Below are positions 23,491-35,740 of a stretch of DNA of 64,000 bases, piece by piece. The position numbers and the translations under genes are program-made. The DNA comes from Takakia lepidozioides (taxonomy: Eukaryota; Streptophyta; Takakiopsida; Takakiales; Takakiaceae). The stretch spans positions 44,036,042 to 44,100,041 of the forward strand of contig CM060734.1 in NCBI GenBank assembly GCA_030704615.1, in the 5' to 3' direction. Each line of letters begins with the position of its first letter. Within the stretch, counting starts at the first letter, position 1. The notes beneath the pieces were generated by a model. It ran no database searches. It had not been told where the DNA came from and saw only the letters and a program-made list of their open reading frames with translations.

Positions 23491-25129
23491 AGAAGGTTAT
23501 GAAGCTGCGTATTGTCAAGCAAAGACAGACAACAACCCAATCTGCATACGGACGGAGCTCACGTACAAAACAAAGAAAGACGCAGGGTAGGAAGTATAAA
23601 GAAGGAAACAAGAAAGCTCTCTCGCTATTCTTTCTACTTCTATTGACAATGTCATGCGATACTAAGCTTGGTCGGCAGCTGCATTTAGTAAGGCCCAACG
23701 AGAGGGAGGTGACTCAGAACGAGGACAAGCACTTGCACATGGTTGGAGCAGGCTGTGTAATTAGCAACCCCAAGAGGAGCGTAGGTGCTGATATTCCCTG
23801 GAACGTGATGGAGAAGACAATAAGAAAGAGCATTGTGGGAAGGCCAGTGAGTGTTGGAAAGCCAGGTCTGCCAATTGAGGTTGAGTGGGACAAGGCAGCC
23901 AACACTACGGGAAATGGCGAGGCCTTGGTACACACCGACAACGAGCAAAGGAAAATCCACAGACAAAATACAGATAAGCTCGAAACCTACATTAATGACA
24001 AGTTCTGGCATGTTGATATGAAAAGTCCCTGCAAGAACGCAGCTACACTCTTTAAGATGACACTCTCTCTTTCTACAATAACAAGACTCCCTCGTCTCAA
24101 CATCGATCTACACATGCACAGCGAGGCCCTGAAACTAACACCTTATCAATCAATCAAAAGCAAGATACTCTACTCTAAAGTCCTGACTCGAACACCATTA
24201 ATTTTACTCTCATGCCCAAGTAGCAGCTCTCAAATTTGCAAGAGCGATTCAAACCACCTAACAAGAAAACTAGGATCCATCCCTGTGGAAACCTCTGTGG
24301 AAACCTATGTTGCGGAACCAACCATACACTAGTCAATATACCAATTATGCATAGCAAAAACACTAATGCAAACTGGCTAATTGTAGAGAATAACCAGAAG
24401 ACGCTCACAGGCTGGTACAGACCCGACATGCAATCAAAGCTATGGAAGATGAGTGCACCACCACCAAGCTTAACAGCAGGAGAAAACATGGACGAAGACA
24501 TATGTTTCCTGGAAAACAAGAGATGGTTGCATGTTGAGCACAAAGTCATAATAAATGGGAAAACGCCAAGGAGCACACTGGCAGCACAAAATCACACAGA
24601 AGAGGAGCGCATGTCGCCTACTGGACGCGGAATACTGAAGGGCACACTCGCAACACTCAACTCTGCCCCAGCTAAGTTCACTACCCAGCCTGGTAGCACT
24701 AGAATGCAATTGCTCATTACCGTCGTCAACTCTAGAGGGAATGCCAACACATATCAACTGTCTATTTTAGTGGCTACTCGGATATACCAAGGTGCCTCCC
24801 AAAACTATATGGTATGGAGACCCCTATATGCTTCTGACAGTGCCAATCATTGCCCTGCAAATTACCTCAGAGCCTTACCACCCCCTGTGTTATCACCTAA
24901 CCCCGAAACTGGGCCGTCACACAATAACCATGCGCTACCAAAGGCCATACTTGGCACTCACTGCTACTATCAGGAACTTAATATGATGCCACAATACATT
25001 CTACTGTCATCATACTGTAATCACTATGGGCTTGATAAGCCCAGAACTGAACAAAGAAATATGGAGAAGGGTGAAGCTATTTGATTGTGGAAGTATACGC
25101 ACTGGCCCGTTAGGACTAATCTCTACCGT

Positions 25130-25423
25130 GCTCAAAGCTTGAAAGTGTTATTGCACTCACTGCCTTCAGCGTTACTTGAAAATCGATTGCAATGTTCTAT
25201 CCACAACTTATCAAAATTCACAAGTGCCATTCAGTGCTATGCTAAAAAACTCAAGGTGATATCACAACAATACACTGCTAAAACTCTGAAAGTCTTACTA
25301 TGTTCCTTTCTGCTAATACGAGTGGGAAATCGATTGATGTGCTACACCAACACGATATCAAAATCCAAAACTGTCACATGCTGTTATGATAAAAAACGTA
25401 ATGTGATGGTATCTCAGGTCTTA
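25130..25423 (+). repeat. 147-bp repeat dimer 1
   Basis: Unit starts are gctcaaagcttgaaagt at 25130 and gctaaaactctgaaagt at 25277, exactly 147 bases apart. Both units continue with cact or gttc plus ctgccttca/tgctaata, then tatcaaaa, then tgctatg or tgttatg. The frame is open across both units. Confidence 0.75.
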
Positions 25424-26192
25424 ACTACAATAGGGCAGATTCCTTTGTATACAAACCTAGGATTTCTGAATAGGGGAAATTTTGATTCTATAATTTTGAT
25501 GAAGCAGCCCCAAGCAGGAGCAACCATCCAACTCGTGCAACAAGCTTTTACTAAACTGGTAACCTTTGTGTTGTGTGGAGGGGCTCTAAGTAGACACCAA
25601 GGCACTGAATATAAAGGCTTGCTCTCGGTGGACTGCCTTACAGTCATAAGCATTAAATCACTGAGAGATAATAGAAGCACACTGGTAGAACTCTTCTGGG
25701 CCCGGTGGCCGAATACAATCACCAACTATGGTAAAACACAGCCAGCGAAGCCTTAGAACGGGCTTGGATCAGGGACTCTATCAGTATCATCAAAGAAGAT
25801 AACCAGAGGATATGCTACAAGAAAGGGTCCATGCCACAGATGACAATTATCTCTGTTGCCTTCAATGTGCACTGCTCAAGCCTATTACTAACTGTATTGT
25901 GTGCTGCAATCCAGGACCAAGTAACAAAGGCACGCTAGCAAATTGAGCCCCCCGCCAAGAAACAAACAGCCAACAAATAAGAGTAATGGCAGGAGCTCAA
26001 ATTATGCGTTGTATTCATGAGCCAACCCAGAAACCAGATGCACTATCTAAGAAAATGACACGGACACTCGGGCAACACAATGCACTACCGTCCACAAATG
26101 CAGAAAAAGTCTCCATTATTACCAGAAACGTATGTCAGATAACCTGCCATAGGCCACAAGACGCCACAACAAAGATAGTACAACAATCCATT

Positions 26193-26486
26193 GCTCAAGA
26201 TCTGAAAGTCCCAGTACATCCGTTGTTGTTCATGCCAATTGAAAATAGAACTTCGTGTTATAGTCACGCGATATCAAAAGCCACAATCGTTAACTGCTGC
26301 TATGACCAAAAACTTAAGACAATAGTAACCCAGAATTCGGCTGCAGTAAGACAGAGGGACATAAATGTGCACTCAGGACCTTTGCATATCTTGCTTCTCC
26401 AGTCTTGGTGAAACTCCCCCAAATACTTAATATGTTGCCACAGTGCACGATAATGCTACTGTACTCTGCCTACTACGCGAGTATAA
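26193..26486 (+). repeat. 147-bp repeat dimer 2
   Basis: Unit starts are gctcaagatctgaaagtc at 26193 and gctgcagtaagac at 26340, 147 bases apart. The first unit contains gatatcaaaa and tgctgctatgaccaaaaact; the second unit is more diverged. Confidence 0.65.
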
Positions 26487-26578
26487 ATCCCACCTCCGAA
26501 CATGGACATATGAAGAGATGTGAAGATTTCTGGCTATGGGAATATGTGCATCACCCCGCTATGACTAATCACTGCTAT

Positions 26579-26750
26579 GCCCAAAGCATGAACAGAGTAC
26601 TGCACCCCCTGCTGTCAGCCTCCTATGTAACTCGGCGGCGGTGCTCTACCCCGACAATATTAAAGCTCACAAATGTCACCTTCTGCCATGATCAAATACT
26701 TACAGTGATGCCAGAACATAGCATTGCTCAAATACTTAAAGCTATATAAA
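26579..26750 (+). repeat. 147-bp repeat, unit plus truncated second unit
   Basis: Unit starts are gcccaaagcatgaacag at 26579 and gctcaaatacttaaagc at 26725, 146 bases apart. The second unit breaks off after about 25 bases and is followed by a new leader and unit at 26773. Confidence 0.7.
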
Positions 26751-26772
26751 ATTAATCCACGTTAACTGTCAC

Positions 26773-26950
26773 GCTCAAAGCTTGATGAGGCTTTTGCACT
26801 CCCTGCTGGTAGCCCCCCTTGTAATTTGTCGGCAATACTTTATCCACACAGTATTGAAGCTCGCAAATGCCACTCGTTGCTACGTTCCAAAACTTAAAGT
26901 GCTGCCACAATGCTGCAATGCTCAAATTATGAAAATTTGCATGTGTTCAA
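26773..26950 (+). repeat. 147-bp repeat, unit plus truncated second unit
   Basis: Unit starts are gctcaaagcttgatgagg at 26773 and gctcaaattatgaaaat at 26920, exactly 147 bases apart. The full unit matches the first unit at 25130 along its whole length, with substitutions but no net length change. Confidence 0.75.
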
Positions 26951-28859
26951 TCACCAGTTAATCACCAGTCAATCTATGCCAATCACCAGTCTATATAACA
27001 GGAGCAATGAACATAATGTGCAACAAAACGTAGCTGAATCAAGGGAGTGGCAATTTATCCAAGAGTACCCAGAACCAGGAAATAACCATACACCTAACGT
27101 AGCCAGAAACACCCCACACGGGAAAGATGTTCAAATTCAAGTACCAATTCAAAAGCTGCACAAATTTATGTATGACCTGTTTACTATGAAGGAGAATCCT
27201 GACATACAGTGGTCTACAGCGATTACACAGATGTTGACTCCCTCTCAACCAGGCTGTATGCTACTGGTACTAACAATACAGAACAGTGTAAATCATCACC
27301 ACAATCATAAATTTGTCAATCAGTGCCACGATCAGAGACTACACACAGATACATAAGACCAAATAAGACTGAGCCCACAATCCTGGCCTGTCTAAGGCAT
27401 AGGCCTGCTGGTCATATAATTCATAGAATAGCTAAATTAAATCCCAGTAGGTCATGGAGACCTCAGATGCACAACCCTTTGGGAACCAAACTCAATACCG
27501 CACAAAGCATCGCATGCCAAACCCAGAAACGGCAAGCGAGAAAAGCCACAGTACAAGCTAATGCAAATAAATGTGAAGCCCCAATACATAACAATGTCGT
27601 TCCAGTACAACCTGTCTACCACTACCAAACCCAAGCCTGAACAGAGCCCTATTAAAGTAGCGCATCCCCCAACAACCCCGCAACGGCGATATCTGGACAA
27701 CCCCACCAGTGCCAACCAATGCCTTGCCCAAAATCTGCAAGTTTTCCTGTGTTATCTGTCAACACGAAGGGTTCGAAGGCAACACTATACAAAGGTGCTA
27801 TCAAGGATCAACACTGGCACCCAAAGCTATGATCAAATATTCTTAATGTTACAACAGCTCAGGCCACACTACTCTGACCACTCTACTGTTAACACACAAA
27901 GCTCACAACATAGGGCTATGGTAGCAACTGTTCAATTCAACCCTAGTGGTGCCACATGGGGAAAACATTGCCCTCTTCGGTATGTTGCCATAAGTTGGTA
28001 TGTACAAGAAAACCGTATGAAGGAAGTAGCCCATAGAGGAAACCTTGATGGAAAGTGGGCGGCAGTCCATAAACCCCCTATATTATGTGCAACATGCGTG
28101 CACAAGAATAGACAAAAAACAGGAAACTTCAACTTTGTCCCGCCACCATATGATCCTGAACTACTCTCCCTCACCATGACAGGGGAGCAGCCCCAGACAC
28201 CGGCACCCACGGGGGCTGATTGCATGGAGCGCACAACAACAGTGGACATACACATGCAGACCGCCAATGAGTAGGCACATGGATAGCATATTCAACAGCC
28301 AAGACAAACTCAACGTAGCTGCCACCAGAAATAGACTCAGATTATATCACAGAACTAGACTGTATGAGAGATACAATGCAATAACTCTTTTTCTTATGCT
28401 ATGTAACGCCCTTTTTACATCACACTGTGACGTAGATGCTGCCAATAGGTCCTATAGTGTCTGCTCATCTACTGCAATCTGCAATCCTAAATTGTACTAC
28501 AATCCTACTCCAAATGGGTCTGCTACAGCCCCCACTAACCCTCCCCACAGAGGTTGGCTTCTCTGTCCCCAAAGCCCACAGCAATGCTTGATTGATGCCC
28601 CGCAGATATACAATGTCCTGGTACAAGTGCAGCAAAAAACAGCCACAATAAGAGATCTGCACAACAAGAACGTCTTGCACCAAAGTAGCAAACACACCGT
28701 ACAAATAAGGACCAATGAACGCACCATACGTGCACCTTGGATACAGTCAGAGCACCCACCTTCTCTGCAGGTTCAGGCTGCTCAAAACACAGATTGGAAA
28801 ATGTCCCCATATGTGCAAGAAGACTCAACGCTATCAAGGATACTTGTCAAAAAACGAAT

Positions 28860-29100
28860 GCAGTTACATATCCACACACCATCAAAGCTCACCATTGCCA
28901 CTCGCTGCTATGACCAAAAACTTAATGTGACACTACAGTACTGCCCGGCTCAAAGCCTGGAAATATCATTGCACTCTCTACTGTCAAAGCTATTTGTAAC
29001 TCGTATGAAGTATTATATTTATATACCATCAATGTTCAGAATTGTTACTCTCTCCCATGATCAAAATTTCAAAGGAAATCAGTACATGCTAATACCACTC
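28860..29100 (+). repeat. 147-bp repeat, further copy
   Basis: A half unit (accatcaaagctcacc followed by cgctgctatgaccaaaaact) precedes a unit start gctcaaagcctggaaatatc at 28948, which continues with the cactctctactgtcaaag and ataccatcaatgttcag blocks. A further diverged start (gcacagagcctaaagaaagc) lies at 29137, 189 bases on, implying an insertion. Confidence 0.65.
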
Positions 29101-30642
29101 TACTATGATCACTGTACTAATGCCATGCACAGGCCTGCACAGAGCCTAAAGAAAGCACCATATTCTCTACTACCACTGCAAGATAGCTTAGGGACCAGAA
29201 CGCACAATAGTGCGTTAATTATAACATGTCCCGGCCAGTTAGCAGATTGGGGTGAAAGGACAACATGCCACCCTCAGTAAGGACTGCACACTCGGAAGCT
29301 CGTATCCAATGCTCATGCCGCTTTTTAATACCCCCCTGTGACATAGTGCAAAAATACGCGATGGAACTACGTCCCCTACTGCCAAGTCACACTAGCATCT
29401 ATGTTGAAGCACATTATGCCACAGGCCAACTACTATGTCTGCAGGAATCCCAACGCCACATCCCCACCCAAAGGGCATATGTACCCATCATGGTCACCCA
29501 ATACTATGATCAATGTTTACCTCCACTATTACAAATTATGCGGCAGTTACCAGCCACTCATACAATTGCGGCCCATCTCCAGGTCCAAATGGCACATACT
29601 AAGTGCTTTGTTCAAAAGCTTAATACTACTCATGGTTGTACTCATAAACCCCTTGCTATCCGGTATGCTCAAAAGCTACACATCTACTGCTCTACCCCAA
29701 AGCCGCACGCTAATTGTTATGCTAAAAACTCCTATAAACATTGCCATGTTGATTTGTCAACATATGCCCAAGGTTGTGCCTAGTTACATTGGGCCAAGCT
29801 GCACTGGCATCTCAAAGATTGGACTCCAACATAGATCTGGGATCGCGCTGTACATATTGCAGCAACCCCAACAGGGCACCATGCATAGGCTCATGACTTC
29901 AACCAATAATATAAGCCCCTGCTCCAGTCAGAGACCATAAATATCTCTGAAAGTGCACAATCTCTACACAGTGCAAGTCATACTTCGAGAGGTTATGGTA
30001 AAGCTACACAGGGGCATGTGCGATGACTCTGGCACCCAAATCAGCACATCTAATCCCTACTTTGTGAGGGCCCAATTACGGACACACCAAGAGGCCCCAT
30101 GGCAAACATGATTTCAGGTTTGAGAGTGATGCTTGGAGCAAAACCTGAGCTGACAATACCCATTGTGGGGAGTAGCAACACCAGCCAGTGGAGTGGTCTC
30201 TGGTGCAGGGCTGTTGCACAAGGTGGCAAATTTCTCAGCCGACTTCCCAAAGCACATTGGATTCAGATCACCATCAATTGTGCAGGTCTGCCAGCTAGTG
30301 CCCAAAAGCAGCTTCAGTACGAGTACGACAACATGGAGTGCAAATACTGACGTCGGCAATAATGCAGGTGACATATGGATGCAAATACTGACGTCGGTTT
30401 CAAACCTTGCACAAGATTAGTTTCACTTTGTACATTGTTAATAATAAACGAACAATCAACTTCAATAGATACAGGGGTAGCGTCGGTAAATTTGAGTTGA
30501 TGCTGACTAGTAACATACTCCATCTTCGTTTGTAGTCCAGATCCGGCCATGAGTGCAATTCCACTGCCCTGCTTCCATTCAAGCTCCACTCTTGACTAGA
30601 AAAGATTAGGGCAAGACATACCTATGCTTACTCTGGAACTGG

Positions 30643-33316
30643 TCACACATTATAATGCTTGCAACGTATTCCATTTACTCTGTTGGGAAACCACTCCCCC
30701 CTCAAGGTCTCCAACTGCAAAGAACCATTGTCGAAGACTTCATGTACCACATACGGACCCATCCACAAAGAGTCGAATTTTGCTTTGAAGTTTTCATTCC
30801 TGCTGTCAAACACCATTACCAAATCTCCTTCCTTGAAAGTACGTTTCTTCCTCCTCTTATCAAAGCGGGCCTTGTGTTGCCGCTGCACAGACTCAATGTT
30901 CGGAGCTACGAATTGCCTAGTTTCATCCAGACCTTCCAAAAACTCAAGTCGCTCCCTTAGGGACTCAGACTCTGAGAGTCTCTCATCGATAGCCATTCGC
31001 AAGGATGGGATTTCCGTTTCAATTGGCATGATGGATTCTACCCCATAAACCAATGAAAAGGGAGTGTTCTTGGTTGTAACTTTGTGTGTGGTGCGGAATG
31101 CCCACAAAGCTGAGATGAGCTTGGTATCCCAGTCTCTCTTGTTGGCTTCTATGGTCTTGGCCAAAATGTTATATAAGGTCTGATTGGCCCTTTCTACCTG
31201 ACCGCTCGTCTGAGGATGATAGGGGGTCGCTTTCCGGTGTTTGATGGAGAATGTGACCATCATGTCCTCAATGACCTCATTGAGAAAATGCGATCCTCTA
31301 TCACTAACCAACTCACGAGGACAACCCAATCGAGAAAGGATATACTCAAAGAAAAAAACGCAGTAGTTTGAGCATTTGCTTTCCTAACTGCTTTGGCTTC
31401 GGCCCACTTTGTCAGATACTCAGTTGCAAGATTGATATATCTGTTCTGTTTGCTAGACGCTGGATGGATTTCTCCAATGAAATCGATCCCCCACTTCTCA
31501 AACGGAGCAAGGGGTAGCATTGGAACCAATGGCATGCCCAGCCTATTGTCCTTGCGTGCAAACCTCTGACAAGCGTCACAACGACGAACATGCATATGAG
31601 CATCTTTGAATATAGAAGGCCAGTAATATCCGGATCGTAAAGCCTTCTGAGCAGTGAGCCGTCCCGCAAAGTGACCACCGCAGAGGCTATCATGAGCAGC
31701 CTCCAATATTTGAGGAACTTCTTCCATAGTGACACATCTTCTCAAAAGTCCCTCTAGCCCTCTCATATATAACCGTCCTCCCAATAGAACAAATTTCATA
31801 CTCTGGACCTTGATCTTTCGCCTCTCATGACGGTTCAAGCCTTCTGGGAATTCCAGGGTGCTCAAATACTGTGCTATGGGCCATGCTGGAACAGTGTCTA
31901 TAGCGAACAAAAATGCATCAGGAAAGTCATCATTGATATGTTCATCCCCTAACTCTTCAGAGAGTCTGGAGAGATGGTCTGCTTGGGCATTTAGTCTTCC
32001 GGGTTTGTATACCACTTTGTAGTCAGCTCTTGTAACAAAATCAACCATCTAGCAATGCGACCTGTAAGATCTGGTTTGTTAATCAAATAGCGCAATGCCA
32101 TGTGATCTACAAAGAAGATGAATGGTGTCTCCAAGAGGTAATGACGATATTTTTGTACTGCAAAAATCATAGCCAATGCCTCCCTTTCAGTCGTACTATA
32201 CCTTGATTCTGCATATGTAAGCTGACGGCTGGAAAAAGCAATGGGGTGATCATGGCCTTTTGTATCAAGTTGACACAAAGCACATCCAACTGCAACTGCT
32301 GAAGCGTCAACATACACATGAAAAGGTCTGTCCCAGACTGGTGCTGTCAAAACTGGTGCTGAGATCAGTTTTTGCTTTAGGTTCTCAAAAGCTTGTTGGC
32401 ATCCTGTATCCCATGAGAAAACTTGGTTTTTTCTTAATAAGCGGGTCAAGGGGATGGCCTCTGAGGCGTAGTTTCCCATGAATCTTCTGTACCACCCTAC
32501 GTGGCCTGACCTTTGATACTGTCTCCGGTGGTAAAAGTTGAGCAATAGCTTTGACCTTGGATGGGTCAGTAGCAATTCCATGTTTGGACACAATATGGCC
32601 TAACAAGAGTCCATGGGTAACAGCAAAGACACATTTCATTGGGTTCAAGGAAATACCAGTCTCCCTGCATTTGAGAAAGCACTCTCGAAGTGCGGTGATG
32701 TGACTGTGGATTTCTCCATGGCAACAAAAATCATCTAAGAAGATAGCGATGTTCCTTCGAACAATATCGAAAAATGCATAGGTCATCACCCTTTGAAAGG
32801 TCAGGGGTGCATTACATAGACCGAATGGCATGCGTGTATAAGCAATAGTGCCCCATGGAGAAGTGAAAGTCGTCTTCATTACATCTTTTGGATCAATAAA
32901 CACTTGGTTGCATCCTGAAAACCCATCCATGAAAGAATATATTTATTTCCCTGCCACTTCCTCTACTAAGGAGTCAAGAAAGGGTAACGGAAAAAGATCT
33001 TTGTGAGTGACATTGTTCAGAGGACGGAAGTCCACACAGACCCGCAAGCCTCCAGTTTTCTTTCTTACAATCACCATTGGTGAAACCCATTCTGAAGTTT
33101 CAACAGGGAAGATAAAACCAGCAGCTAATAATTTCTCAATTTCCTTTTTGATTAACAAAGCCAAATTTGGATTGACCCTTCTTTCCCGCTGTCTTCGCGG
33201 CCGTGCTTGCAGAACTAAAGGAATTGCGTGCATTGCAATGTATGGAGGAATCCCTTTCAGTTCAGTATAGGACCATGCAAAAACATCACGGAATTCCTTG
33301 AATAAAACTTGGTACT
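30643..33316 (-). pseudogene. Ty3/gypsy pol (RT, RNase H, integrase), broken by stops and frameshifts
   Basis: Reading on -, an FAWSYTELKGIP block opens pol. RT follows with WVSPMVIVRKKTGGLRVCVD, an SFMDGFSGCNQ block, MPFGLCNAPLTFQ and the catalytic FLDD motif (IAIFLDDF). RNase H has VDASAVAVGCAL, TEREALA and the loop around NKPDLTGRIARW. Integrase has an H-H-C-C finger (CDACQRF), then catalytic D in GIDFIGE, D in SDRGSHF and E in GQVERANQ, and ends KHYNV at 30643. The FAWSY and FLDD motifs fit the Ogre/Tat/Athila branch. Breaks: an in-frame TAA at 32943, frameshifts near 33300, 32500, 32040 and 31340. It cannot make a single polyprotein. Confidence 0.85.
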
Positions 33317-34869
33317 CTAGGACCTGTCTGGAGTCAACTGAGCTCCTACCTTTACCATTCTGGGAGGTTCATCTCCTACTGACATGTCTATTGTCTGAGT
33401 CTTAGGTTCAGAAATGAATTCTGACTCTGTGATTTGATTTGCCAATGCAGGAGTATTCGTTCGTTGTAGGTAGGGAATGGACAAAGCACTATGTCTCAAC
33501 ACGTCCTGTACTAATTCGTCTTCGTCAATGAGTCTAAGATCAAGGATCTCATGGTTTTCGTCCTGAGGGAGAGTGCTATTATCCATGCTAACTTGGTCAG
33601 AGTTGATTGTGAACAACTCTACCAAAATCCCTTTCTCTGAAAATGGTAGTTCCATATTTGTCATGGTCTTTCCTTCCACATGAATCATATTCACGGTTTC
33701 TTCCCTACCATATAACCACTCGAGACAATCGGAATCGGAATTACACTCATACAACCCTGGGCCTAATGACTTGACCACATCCCCCAACAAGTTCTTCCCC
33801 TCATCAATCATCTTGGGTCGTTTAGGTACCCAAGGCGTAGTTATCACTCTGTTGATTTGCACTTCAGGTTCTTCTTCAGTATGAAGATCTTCCTCACTCA
33901 AATCTTCCGACTCCTCATCTGATCCTATTGCACCGAATTCATCTTCATCAGTTAAGACCTTGGGTACATATGAGAGGAATGACACTATCACACTATTGGG
34001 TTTGACACCATAAGTGATGGTTCCCTTAGCCCAGTCTGTACATGCTTGAGCCTGAACCAACCATGGTCTGCCCAACAGTAATGCATACGAGTATCCATCT
34101 GACGGAAATTCAATGACTTGGAAGTCCATTGTATATGCAGAATCCCCAGATTGCATCTGAAGATTAGAAATTTGACCCACTGGCCTAATTCTGCGCTGAT
34201 CTGCCAATCGGATAATCAATGGGGATTTACGAGTCATGTGTAAACCTAGTTTCTCCATTGTGGAGAGTGACATGAAGTTCACCGAGCTTCCACCATCTAC
34301 CAAGCAATGTTGAATAAAACAGTCTACAATCTCCACTTCAATATCTATTGGTCCAGGGTCTATTCTTGCATTGACATGATGCGATACTGGGAAATTCTCT
34401 CGTCTTTTCCTGACCAATGAAGCCTTCAGGGCTTGTCTAACTGTAGGAGCAAGAACAACAAGCTGAGCTACTGAAATGTTGGCTTGCATTTGGCGCAGGT
34501 CATGCATAAAGTTATAGGGCTCAAGCTCATCGGTAAATCTTATGGTGGTAGACTTCCTTTTTAGAATTTGAGGACGTTTCGCTGTAGTGTTAGCTGTTTT
34601 GACTGCTGACACTTTCGGTCGCATCACTAGTGACGGCAACGGAGTGGACACCTTAACCGGAGAGTCACTTCCTTCAATACCACAGATTTTCCCTTCCTGA
34701 TACTGGCTTCATTCTCATTGTGAAGAGTATTAGCAATTTTTGTCACATCATCCTTCACAACTTGAAAATCCATTGGTTCTTTATCCGAAGATGAGGTAGG
34801 TGTAACCTCTGGAATTACCTCTTCCGGCGTTTGTACCAGCATCTCTCGTTGTTGGCGAGTCATCACCAC
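33317..34869 (-). pseudogene. Protease-region ORF of the Ty3/gypsy element
   Basis: The 444-codon frame contains a retropepsin-like core: CLVDGGSSVNFMS (active-site DGGS in place of DTG/DSG), followed by MEKLGL and the LLLGRPWL block typical of the C-terminal flap region. It ends in an acidic stretch before pol. The upstream frame (34627-34869) begins VMTRQQREM and is joined to it by a frameshift near 34650. Together they are the carboxy half of gag plus protease, the 5' part of which lies beyond the transposon inserted at 34895-35735. Confidence 0.75.
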
Positions 34870-35103
34870 ACATGTGCTCTCCTCGCGTTCCTCCCACTAC
34901 AACAGATCGCAGTATTTATGACTGTATATATGACTATTCTGCAGTCATAAACGGTACATATGACTTCTATGACTGTAAGTCGTGCAAACCAAGTCAATAC
35001 AATGAGTACATGACGGTACGGTCCGGATGACTACAGTCATATGAACCAAGTGATATCTCTCACTGCAGTCATATATACCATACTGCAGCCGCCGCTGCTG
35101 CGC

Positions 35104-35267
35104 CACGTGGCGAGGCGCAATTGATTTAAAAAATTAAATCAAATTAAAAAAACTGAAAAAATAAAAACATATGTCAAACGCCGCGTCGCACCGCATTTTG
35201 CCACGTGGCATAGTGCATTTTATAATAATGAAAAAACCACGTGGCAGTCCATCTAGGGTACCACGTG
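35104..35267. promoter_or_regulatory. Cluster of four G-boxes (CACGTG)
   Basis: CACGTG occurs at 35104, 35202, 35238 and 35262; three of them are part of CCACGTGG. This core is palindromic and is the classic binding site of plant bZIP and bHLH factors (light, ABA and PIF responses). The cluster lies inside the CACTA-type element, so it would travel with it. Function is inference. Confidence 0.6.
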
Positions 35268-35310
35268 CTATCCCTAGCTCGCCTACTAACCCTATGGCCA
35301 TCTTATCCAT

Positions 35311-35398
35311 TTGATTGTACTTAGAGGAGTTTGAACCTGCAACCTCTTTACTATAAGAGTTATAGTTCACTACTTGTTAACCAATACACCCATTAATC
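35311..35398 (-). other. tRNA-like remnant inside the CACTA-type element
   Basis: On the minus strand it has an A-box-like ttggttaacaag and a B-box-like gcaggttcaaactcc, separated as in a tRNA. A similar segment occurs in the second CACTA-type element at about 49765-49845 and two more at 39960-40030 and 40115-40185. Pairing is poor, so none is called a tRNA gene. Confidence 0.35.
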
Positions 35399-35740
35399 AT
35401 TCATATAATCATATGGTGTTTTAATTGTATTATACACACCAAATTACAAAATCCCCAGTAGTCATCATGACTATGTAACCTCATCCATGTACACTGTAGT
35501 CATGGAAATGTCTATGAATGGTGAGCTAAATCTGGTCAATTGCCAGCCTTCCGCCCATTCCGGAGCCATGTCGTCATACAGACGACTATTTAGATAGTCG
35601 TTCATATGACTACAGCCGTATGAACAACTGCGGGAGGTCAATTTCATATAAAAACATGGTGCAGTCATAATCAAAGTCATGAAAACCATGACTACCACGG
35701 TTTGGCAGTCATAACTACCGCGATCTGTTGTAGTGTCATC

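Larger units (their letters stand above)
23499..30420 (+). repeat. AC-rich, stop-poor + strand region with dispersed 147-bp repeat
   Basis: The + strand is T-poor and carries long open frames in succession (23499-24332, 24236-25084, 25085-25756, 25986-26411, 26910-27356, 27561-28274, 28267-29280, 29265-29783), none with a known domain. A signature close to tgctatgaccaaaaacttaa recurs about a dozen times, near 24963, 25384, 26301, 26690, 26880, 27333, 27826, 28908, 29064, 29503 and 29600. The frames change between repeats and each ends without a gene-like boundary. I read this as an old, interrupted repeat array whose composition avoids stops, or less likely a decayed repeat-protein gene. Confidence 0.6.
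34895..35735. mobile_element. CACTA-type non-autonomous element inserted in gag-pro
   Basis: The ends are perfect 16-bp inverted repeats, cactacaacagatcgc and gcgatctgttgtagtg. CACTA termini and subterminal short repeats (tatgact / agtcata words in both orientations within about 150 bases of each end) mark the CACTA/En-Spm superfamily. The flanking trinucleotides, tcc before and tca after on +, match at two of three bases, consistent with a mutated 3-bp duplication. Removing the element with one 3-bp flank would bring the host reading frame back into register. No transposase is encoded in the 841 bp. It carries four CACGTG motifs and a tRNA-like remnant. Confidence 0.78.

Noticed and set aside
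23499-24332. A 277-codon + frame as a host gene
   Set aside because: No domain, no splice signals, low-complexity AC-rich composition, and it is one of a chain of similar stop-poor frames.
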